Shown here: positions 6,767 to 10,888 of the stretch, piece by piece
Position numbering within the stretch: position 1 is the first letter of the stretch
How the letters are laid out: each line of letters begins with the position of its first letter
Source of the DNA: Dehalococcoidia bacterium
Lineage (GTDB): Bacteria; Chloroflexota; Dehalococcoidia; GIF9; AB-539-J10
Direction of reading: 5' to 3'
Assembly: GCA_030589825.1 (NCBI GenBank)
Contig: JAUUZT010000011.1
Span: forward strand, 1 to 10,888
Length of the DNA stretch: 10,888 nucleotides
Position numbers and translations under genes: made by a program
The notes under the pieces: generated by a model
Databases searched by the model: none
The model's input: the letters and a program-made list of their open reading frames with translations, nothing else
What the model was told of the DNA's origin: nothing

Positions 6767-7794
6767 TGTTGACTGTTCTTCATTGTAGACAGTTCAGTTT
6801 CCAGAAAGTTAACGACATCTAGATTGACAAGTTTTGCTGTTCTTTTAATAGCTTGAGTTACCTGCTTTGCCTGGCTATCTCCATGCAGTAGATGGACCAT
6901 GCCATTAACTCCCCATAGCAATGCCCCGCCGTCCCGTTCGTTTCTGGTTATTCTGTTGAATAATCTTACTTGATCAAGTATTTTCATAACCGATCCTGCC
7001 AGAGGTAGAATGTCTACCTGATGTCTAAGCCATCTGGCAAAGTAGTGTCCCATTCTCTCGTAGAATTTCATTAATACATTACCTATTAAACCATCACAAA
7101 CAATGACATTAGCCTTCTCAGCGAGGATATCATAGCCTTCGATATTACCGATGAAATTTAAACCACTATTCTGAAGAAGTGTATAGGACTCTTTTATCAA
7201 TGTAGTACCCTTTCCTTCTTCGACGCCGACACTTAGAAGGGCAATTTTGGGATCGTTGACATCAAGCAATTTTTTAGCGTAGACAGACCCAATAACCGCA
7301 AAAGATAAAAGGTGATGTGGTTTGCAATCAACATTGGCACCACCGTCAACAAGCACTGTATTGGGCGCAAGTCCTACAAAAGGTGCACAAATAACTGGGC
7401 GGTCTATTCCTGGCATTAGCCCCAGGATTTTCATAGCACTTACTGCTACTGCCCCTGTGGCTCCAGCACTGAGTAAAGCATCAACATCGCCCGATTTCAC
7501 CAACTCCATAGCAATATTTATAGTTGCATTTGGCTTATGGTATATGGCAAAGGCAGGAGACTCCCCTTCTTTAACGACCTCTTCAGCTTTGATTTGGGTT
7601 ATTGGAAGATGTGCGGTATCGTATTTACTCAACTCTCTTTTGAGTATAGCCTCTGGACCAACGAGAACAATCTCTGCTTTCCCTTCACTGGCAGCCCCAA
7701 CTGCTCCCTTCACTATTTCCGCTGGAGCGTAGTCACCCCCCATGGTGTCTATAGCAATTCTAAGCTTCCGTCCCTTCGCTAACATCTCTTTCAT
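6751..7794 (-). CDS. plsX: Phosphate acyltransferase PlsX
   Basis: PlsX converts acyl-ACP to acyl-phosphate, the donor for PlsY in glycerolipid synthesis. It acts as a peripheral membrane enzyme. The 347 residues match the family length (about 330-350). Motifs include IAIDTMGGDYAP (14-24), LLSAGATGAVAVSA (107-120), RPVICAPF, VDGGANVDCKPHHL (149-162), LLSVGVEEGKGT (187-197), GNIEGYDI and CDGLIGNVLMKF (233-244). In the last, Leu-Ile stands where many homologues have Phe-Thr. Near the C-terminus is GGALLWGVNG. About 12 residues precede the usual N-terminus, so ATG 7785 (codon 4) is an alternative start. No Shine-Dalgarno is evident. The common partners rpmF, fabH and fabD are not adjacent; plsX appears monocistronic. 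It converges on the MBL-fold gene and diverges from the small HTH gene. Confidence 0.95.
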   Translation of the reverse strand: MKEMLAKGRKLRIAIDTMGGDYAPAEIVKGAVGAASEGKAEIVLVGPEAILKRELSKYDTAHLPITQIKAEEVVKEGESPAFAIYHKPNATINIAMELVKSGDVDALLSAGATGAVAVSAMKILGLMPGIDRPVICAPFVGLAPNTVLVDGGANVDCKPHHLLSFAVIGSVYAKKLLDVNDPKIALLSVGVEEGKGTTLIKESYTLLQNSGLNFIGNIEGYDILAEKANVIVCDGLIGNVLMKFYERMGHYFARWLRHQVDILPLAGSVMKILDQVRLFNRITRNERDGGALLWGVNGMVHLLHGDSQAKQVTQAIKRTAKLVNLDVVNFLETELSTMKNSQQLDYQ

Positions 7795-7815
7795 ATTTTC
7801 TAAATTTGCATTTCT

Positions 7816-7828
7816 ATGTATTCTACAT
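7816..7828. promoter_or_regulatory. Dyad ATGTA-N3-TACAT at a possible plsX promoter
   Basis: This perfect 5+5 dyad lies 22-34 bases upstream of the plsX ATG. Its centre overlaps a -10-like TAGAAT on the minus strand (7820-7825). A repressor bound there would block plsX transcription. It does not match the FapR operator as remembered, so the identity of any regulator is open. Confidence 0.3.
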
Positions 7829-7917
7829 CAATTATGGAAAAGATGTTAGCCGCCGGATAAGGTAAATTAGTATCCTATTATTTAGTACTATGACAAGAGT
7901 GACATTTCTTGAGGCGG

Positions 7918-7939
7918 TGTTAAGTAAAGTAGCTTAACA
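7918..7939. repeat. Inverted repeat TGTTAAG-N8-CTTAACA
   Basis: A perfect 7-base dyad, with an 8-base spacer, can be extended by three more pairs in RNA (two of them G-U). It lies mid-way between plsX and the HTH gene. No T-tract follows on the plus strand. An operator or a small hairpin in an untranslated leader would both fit. Confidence 0.4.
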
Positions 7940-7978
7940 TTGTTTACCATATTTATTCGTTCTATGTGGGCTGGATAC

Positions 7979-8004
7979 TAGTATTTTTGTACTGAAAAAT
8001 ATTA
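7979..8004. repeat. AT-rich hairpin-forming inverted repeat
   Basis: TAGTATTTTT (7979-7988) pairs with AAAAATATTA (7995-8004) through ten pairs, including one G-U, around a GTACTG loop. It directly overlaps the palindrome ATACTAGTAT. Either strand carries a run of five T in one arm. The function is unknown. Confidence 0.4.
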
Positions 8005-8060
8005 TTTAAAGAACTCGGAACTTTACGTAGTACTTTTGGGTGATAGACATATTAAATAGC

Positions 8061-8089
8061 TTAAGATAGCATGAGTTAACTTACATAAT
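8061..8089 (+). promoter_or_regulatory. Candidate promoter of the HTH gene
   Basis: TTAAGA (8061-8066), a 17-base spacer, and CATAAT (8084-8089) match the sigma-70 consensus at 4/6 and 5/6 positions. The expected start near 8096 gives a leader of about 18 bases that just contains the Shine-Dalgarno. Confidence 0.4.
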
Positions 8090-8101
8090 GAAAATCTATG
8101 T

Positions 8102-8110
8102 AGAGGTGAT
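8102..8110 (+). promoter_or_regulatory. Strong Shine-Dalgarno of the HTH gene
   Basis: AGAGGTGAT lies upstream of ATG 8114 and is the best anti-SD match in the window. It fixes the start of the small gene and suggests efficient translation. Confidence 0.75.
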
Positions 8111-8113
8111 AAC

Positions 8114-8314
8114 ATGCAAGTGCCGGTAGAAAATCTAACAATTATGACCATTAGTGAAGTAGCATATTTCCTTCGTGTTCATCCTAATACTATAAGACAT
8201 TGGACTAATAAAGGACTGCTTCCTTCTTTCAGATTAGGAACAAGACGGGATAGAAGATTCAGACGCGAAGACGTGGAAAATTTCCTGCGGAAAAACAAAA
8301 TTGCTTTAGTGTAG
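8114..8314 (+). CDS. Small MerR/excisionase-like helix-turn-helix protein (HTH_17 type)
   Basis: This is a 66-residue stand-alone DNA-binding protein. The helix-turn-helix runs MTISEVAYFLRVHPNTIRHW (11-30), followed by NKGLLPSFRLGTRRDRRF (32-49), a basic wing, and the closing helix REDVENFL (51-58). This pattern is shared by the excisionase-type/BldC-like MerR subfamily; no ligand-binding or dimerisation domain remains. The ATG is backed by AGAGGTGAT. No integrase or recombinase lies nearby, so a phage-type excisionase role is not supported despite the neighbouring tRNA. A BldC-like or house-keeping regulator is at least as likely. Its targets could include its own dyad-rich upstream region and divergent plsX; that is inference only. 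Confidence 0.85.
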   Translation: MQVPVENLTIMTISEVAYFLRVHPNTIRHWTNKGLLPSFRLGTRRDRRFRREDVENFLRKNKIALV

Positions 8315-8315
8315 G

Positions 8316-8350
8316 AACTAACAGGAAACTTAGTTTGTTATATGTTAGTT
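8316..8350. repeat. Inverted repeat between the HTH gene and tRNA-Lys
   Basis: AACTAACA (8316-8323) is perfectly matched by TGTTAGTT (8343-8350). Inside the loop, AAACT and AGTTT (8326-8330, 8332-8336) form a second small dyad. It starts two bases after the HTH stop and lies between two convergent transcription units, so a bidirectional terminator is possible. Neither strand has a convincing U-tract. Confidence 0.4.
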
Positions 8351-8367
8351 AGTATGGTTTTGGGAAG

Positions 8368-8440
8368 TAGGCCGTGTGGGGGTCGAACCCACGACACCCT
8401 GATTAAAAGTCAGGTGCTCTGCCAACTGAGCTAACGGCCC
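8368..8440 (-). tRNA. tRNA-Lys, anticodon UUU
   Basis: Read on the minus strand, all tRNA parts are present in 73 bases. The acceptor arm is GGGCCGT/ACGGCCT, the D-stem GCTC/GAGC, and the anticodon stem CCTGA/TCAGG with loop CTTTTAA (anticodon UUU, 8405-8407). The variable loop is GTGTC, and the T-stem is GTGGG/CCCAC with TTCGACC. The discriminator is A73 and CCA is not encoded. The first acceptor pair is G1-U72, a wobble where G-C is usual. It has its own consensus promoter upstream. Confidence 0.96.
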
Positions 8441-8484
8441 ATGTCAATACTGCTCTTCTGTAATTTTATTCGTATTTCACTAGG

Positions 8485-8514
8485 ATTATACTTTGATGAC
8501 AAGATGAGTGTCAA
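8485..8514 (-). promoter_or_regulatory. Consensus sigma-70 promoter of tRNA-Lys
   Basis: On the minus strand, a perfect TTGACA (8514-8509) is followed after 18 bases by a perfect TATAAT (8490-8485). Transcription would start near 8478, giving a 5' leader of about 38 bases for RNase P removal. It lies 13 bases after the stop of the upstream COG2426 gene and is the strongest promoter match in the window. Confidence 0.75.
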
Positions 8515-8526
8515 AAATTTGTATGG

Positions 8527-9072
8527 CTAGGTTTTTCTCCATCTTAAAATAAAGAGAACGAATAATCCGATACCAGCGATTATTGCCCCTATCCAACCAA
8601 GTAAACACAGACTGGTAACAATTGCCCCGGCGATAATTATACCAGTGAGGATAGATAAAAAAGCAGGCCAGAATTTCAAACCAAGCAAGAAAGCGGCTAT
8701 TGAGCCAGTCCAGGCACCAGTTAAGGGAAGAGGAATAGCTACAAATAATGTCAGCCCAAGACGCTCGTACTTTTCTATATTTTCCCCTTGCTTCCTGGCA
8801 TGTTCAAAAACCCAGCAGACGAATCTTCGCCCTATTTCCACATGGCTAACCACTTTGGCCAAGGGGTTTAGAAATAACAAGAGTATAGGCACTGGCAGTA
8901 GATTACCAATAACAGAAAGAAAGAAAGCTTCATACCATGGCAGGTGAAACTGATTGATAGCAATTGGCAAAGACCCACGCAACTCCGCAATAGGCAAAGT
9001 AGCCACTGTTACAACTATTAGCTCGTGTGGGATGCTTAAATTGACTAATCCATGAATCAGTTCTTCAATCAT
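8527..9072 (-). CDS. COG2426 / small multidrug export family membrane protein
   Basis: This is an integral membrane protein of 181 residues matching the Sm_multidrug_ex (COG2426) family. The family's transport role rests on weak evidence and the substrate is unknown. Typical motifs are PIAELRGSLPIAI (27-39), IGNLLPVPILLLF (55-67) and PLPLTGAWTGSIAAFLLGL (114-132). Hydrophobic segments lie at about 16-40, 47-70, 105-131, 135-158 and 160-177. A charged cytoplasmic-looking loop (about 71-104, HARKQGENIEKYERLG) separates the second and third. The tail RWRKT is basic. The ATG lacks a Shine-Dalgarno; an extended -10 box 15-22 bases upstream implies a leader of about eight bases. tRNA-Lys follows in the same direction with no visible terminator between. 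Confidence 0.88.
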   Translation of the reverse strand: MIEELIHGLVNLSIPHELIVVTVATLPIAELRGSLPIAINQFHLPWYEAFFLSVIGNLLPVPILLLFLNPLAKVVSHVEIGRRFVCWVFEHARKQGENIEKYERLGLTLFVAIPLPLTGAWTGSIAAFLLGLKFWPAFLSILTGIIIAGAIVTSLCLLGWIGAIIAGIGLFVLFILRWRKT

Positions 9073-9086
9073 TGGCTATAGATGTA

Positions 9087-9095
9087 ATTATATCA
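9087..9095 (-). promoter_or_regulatory. Extended -10 promoter of the COG2426 gene, near-leaderless
   Basis: TGATATAAT on the minus strand is a perfect extended -10. Its last base is 14 bases before the ATG, so the predicted leader is about eight bases, too short for a normal Shine-Dalgarno. The 10-mer ATGATATAAT is identical to that of htrA. Confidence 0.55.
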
Positions 9096-9191
9096 TCGTT
9101 ATATCTTCGTATATTTTGGACTTGGTTAATGCATGTTCTTATAGGTCCTATTATCATATTTATTATAGAGTTAATCATTGAACTAGAAAGC

Positions 9192-9220
9192 TTGAGTGCT
9201 GTACAGTGTAACATTATAGA
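9192..9220 (+). promoter_or_regulatory. Candidate promoter of the STT3-type gene
   Basis: TTGAGT (9192-9197), a 17-base spacer, and TATAGA (9215-9220) match consensus at 4/6 each. A start near 9227 would give a leader of about 35 bases; no Shine-Dalgarno is visible before ATG 9262. This is tentative. Confidence 0.3.
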
Positions 9221-9261
9221 ATTAGTGTGTAGGTACAAGTAATCTAATACGGATATTTTCT

Positions 9262-10888
9262 ATGGATAATAAGAAAATTAAAAATCTTTCCTGGCAGACA
9301 ATAGTAGCCATGGTGACTTTACTTGCCATAATTGGGCTGTCTTTATACATACGTATCAAGCTACCTTACGAAAGAATATTCGTTGATGGGGAGATATGGT
9401 TTAGAGGGACAGATCCTTATTATTTCATTAGACATATTGAGAACGCAGTTCAAAATTTCCCTCATATAAATACCTTTGATCCATACAAAGTCTTTCCTTA
9501 CGGAGGTTCAGTTCTTGCTCAACCATTTTTCGTATTTTTGGGAGGAGGACTAGCCTTGCTGTTAACCCTTGGCTCTGCAACTCCACATACAGTGGCAATG
9601 ATAGGTGCTTATATTCCTCCTGTTTTGGGTACCTTGACAATAGTGGCGGTATATTTTATTGGTAAAGAACTATTTAACCGATGGGCTGGCTTGATATCAG
9701 CGGCATTGCTGACAGTTCTTCCAGGGGAGTTCTTAAGCCGCTCACTTCTTGGATTTACTGATCATCACGTGGTCGATAGTTTTCTTTTCACGGTAGCCAT
9801 GTTGTTCTTTATTATGGCTATCAGGCGTGCCAGGGAGAGGGAAATATCTTTAGACAACTTGTTACAGCGTGATTGGTCAATTATCACCCGCCCGCTTGTA
9901 TATAGTCTGATTGGTGGTGCCTTCCTGGGCATGCATATCCTTTCATGGAAGGGCGTCTTGTTGCTTATCTTTATATTATTTATCTACTTGGTTATCCAGA
10001 GTATTTTGGATTATTTTAGCCAGAAACCAAATATGGCTCTTTGCGTCGTAAGTATTCCCTATTTCTTGATTGCTTTTATTATTTATCTCCCTTATATGAG
10101 TAGGCTTGGCTCAGCAAGTCTATACTCAATATCTCTGTTAGTCGTCATGTTAATATCACTATTACTGTATTTTCTCTCGCGCTTTATGATGCAGAAAGGT
10201 ATTAAGTCGGTGTATTACCTGCCTGTATTGGTAAGCCTTGCTTTGCTTGGGTTGGTTTCTCTGCGTATTATTAATCCTTCATTATTGAGTGCAATGCTGG
10301 CCAGATTCAATCCATTTATACCTGGTAGGGCTGCGCTTACTATTCAGGAAATGCAGCCTTTGCTATATCCTTTTGGGAAATTTTCATGGGATATTGCCTG
10401 GTTTAGCTTCACCACTTCTTTCTTCCTATCTTTCGTTGCTATTGGTCTTCTTGTGCATGATGTTCTTAGAAGGCAAATGCATGACAGGCTACTTTTTCTG
10501 ATATGGAGCATAGCAACACTGGCTGCCGCATTGGCACAACGACGCTTCGGCGATTATTTCACTATAAATGTAGCTTTACTGATGGGGTATATATCATGGA
10601 GGTTAATGATTCTGGCAGGGATAAAGAAACTACATAATCGAGTGGTTAAGACTGTTGAATCTGTTGATATCTCCAGGGTTGAAAATGAAAATAGTCAACA
10701 AGAAAAAATGAAAATGGGAAAGGGAGGACATATTCATCGTTGGGAAACCTGGCTTAGAGTGATAATAGCAGGAATAATTATCTTCTTATTAGTATTCTTT
10801 CCCAGCGTTGGATTGCCGGGTATTAAGCCTGGTACGATGCTTTTTGGGCATTCGGTTAATTTAATGGGGCATCCACTCGAATTTAAAG
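9262..10888 (+). CDS. STT3/AglB/PglB-type oligosaccharyltransferase catalytic subunit, 3' end outside window
   Basis: STT3-family enzymes transfer a lipid-linked glycan to asparagine in N-x-S/T sequons outside the membrane. The frame is open for 542 codons to the edge. After a 13-residue cytoplasmic start comes TM1 (about 14-31), then the first outside loop with the acidic motif around Asp51 (GTDPYYFIRH). RSLLGFTDHHVVD (160-172) corresponds to the archaeal-type second metal-binding motif DHH. Multiple TM segments fill about 86-450. An outside loop contains GRAALTIQEMQP (355-366), whose TIQE (360-363) fits the TIxE motif. LAQRRFGDYFTINVALLMGY (424-443) resembles the conserved stretch before the last TM segments. 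A charged insert (about 454-493) precedes another TM (about 498-513). The catalytic WWDYG domain would lie beyond the edge. The start ATG has no Shine-Dalgarno. Confidence 0.87.
   Translation, partial: MDNKKIKNLSWQTIVAMVTLLAIIGLSLYIRIKLPYERIFVDGEIWFRGTDPYYFIRHIENAVQNFPHINTFDPYKVFPYGGSVLAQPFFVFLGGGLALLLTLGSATPHTVAMIGAYIPPVLGTLTIVAVYFIGKELFNRWAGLISAALLTVLPGEFLSRSLLGFTDHHVVDSFLFTVAMLFFIMAIRRAREREISLDNLLQRDWSIITRPLVYSLIGGAFLGMHILSWKGVLLLIFILFIYLVIQSILDYFSQKPNMALCVVSIPYFLIAFIIYLPYMSRLGSASLYSISLLVVMLISLLLYFLSRFMMQKGIKSVYYLPVLVSLALLGLVSLRIINPSLLSAMLARFNPFIPGRAALTIQEMQPLLYPFGKFSWDIAWFSFTTSFFLSFVAIGLLVHDVLRRQMHDRLLFLIWSIATLAAALAQRRFGDYFTINVALLMGYISWRLMILAGIKKLHNRVVKTVESVDISRVENENSQQEKMKMGKGGHIHRWETWLRVIIAGIIIFLLVFFPSVGLPGIKPGTMLFGHSVNLMGHPLEFK

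Larger units (their letters stand above)
7795..8113. other. Dyad-rich 319-base intergenic region between divergent plsX and the HTH gene
   Basis: No coding frame of substance is seen. The region holds several inverted repeats: ATGTA-N3-TACAT (7816-7828), TGTTAAG-N8-CTTAACA (7918-7939), the perfect palindrome ATACTAGTAT (7975-7984), and an AT-rich hairpin at 7979-8004. The hexamer TTAGTA occurs at 7867-7872 and 7882-7887, and the 7-mer TAGTACT at 7883-7889 and 8028-8034. A candidate promoter for the HTH gene lies at its right end. It is long compared with the other gaps in this compact window, so regulatory content or an unannotated small RNA is plausible. Confidence 0.5.

Noticed and set aside
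7322..7732. 136-codon plus-strand open frame opposite plsX
   Set aside because: It is entirely antisense to a well-conserved gene; its composition mirrors plsX codons and no family or start signal is recognised.
7864..7894. FapR-type operator upstream of plsX
   Set aside because: TTAGTA words are present, but the full inverted-repeat consensus is absent and FapR is mainly a Firmicute regulator.
8368..8440. Attachment site of an integrated element at tRNA-Lys
   Set aside because: No integrase and no direct repeat of the tRNA 3' end were found in the window.
8645..8947. 100-codon plus-strand frame opposite the COG2426 gene
   Set aside because: Antisense shadow of a recognised membrane protein gene.
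9428..9640. 70-codon minus-strand frame inside the STT3-type gene
   Set aside because: The plus-strand frame is continuous and carries STT3 motifs, so this is a shadow.
10289..10501. 70-codon plus-strand frame, alternative reading inside the STT3-type gene
   Set aside because: Frame-shifted reading of the STT3 region; the main frame continues without a stop through it.

Overview
The window is about 40% GC and entirely chromosomal in character. It has a membrane-insertion/translation operon, single housekeeping genes, one tRNA, and no mobile element or CRISPR array. The gene set suggests an anaerobic, low-GC member of the Chloroflexota, possibly Dehalococcoidia. The pointers are a YidC-Jag pair, a class-2 isoleucyl-tRNA synthetase, a lipoprotein-type HtrA protease, a PadR/metallo-hydrolase pair, a COG2426 membrane protein and a bacterial STT3-type oligosaccharyltransferase. 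This placement is inferred from gene families remembered as co-occurring, not from a search.

Layout. At 1-4268 on the plus strand lie the 3' end of yidC, then jag and ileS, packed as an operon. htrA (4270-5409, minus) converges on ileS with one base between the stop codons. Divergent from htrA is a two-gene plus-strand unit, a PadR-family regulator and an MBL-fold hydrolase, overlapping by 10 bases (5527-6701). plsX (6751-7794, minus) converges on that unit. A 319-base intergenic stretch rich in dyads separates plsX from a small excisionase-like HTH gene (8114-8314, plus) that has the strongest Shine-Dalgarno sequence in the window. Next, on the minus strand, come tRNA-Lys(UUU) with a consensus promoter and a COG2426 small multidrug-export-family membrane protein (8527-9072). 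A long open frame from 9262 runs off the right edge and encodes an STT3-type glycosyltransferase.

Functional threads. Several genes concern the cell envelope: YidC and Jag (membrane insertion), HtrA (quality control outside the membrane), PlsX (phospholipid synthesis), COG2426 (transport) and STT3 (glycosylation of exported proteins). Initiation signals are mixed. jag and the small HTH gene have Shine-Dalgarno sequences. htrA and the COG2426 gene instead share an identical extended -10 box (TGnTATAAT) placed so close to the ATG that the transcripts should be leaderless or nearly so.

Nothing here is convincingly a new multi-gene system. The points most worth checking are the leaderless-type promoters, the bacterial STT3, the PadR-MBL pair with its structured shared promoter region, and the dyad-rich plsX/HTH intergenic region.
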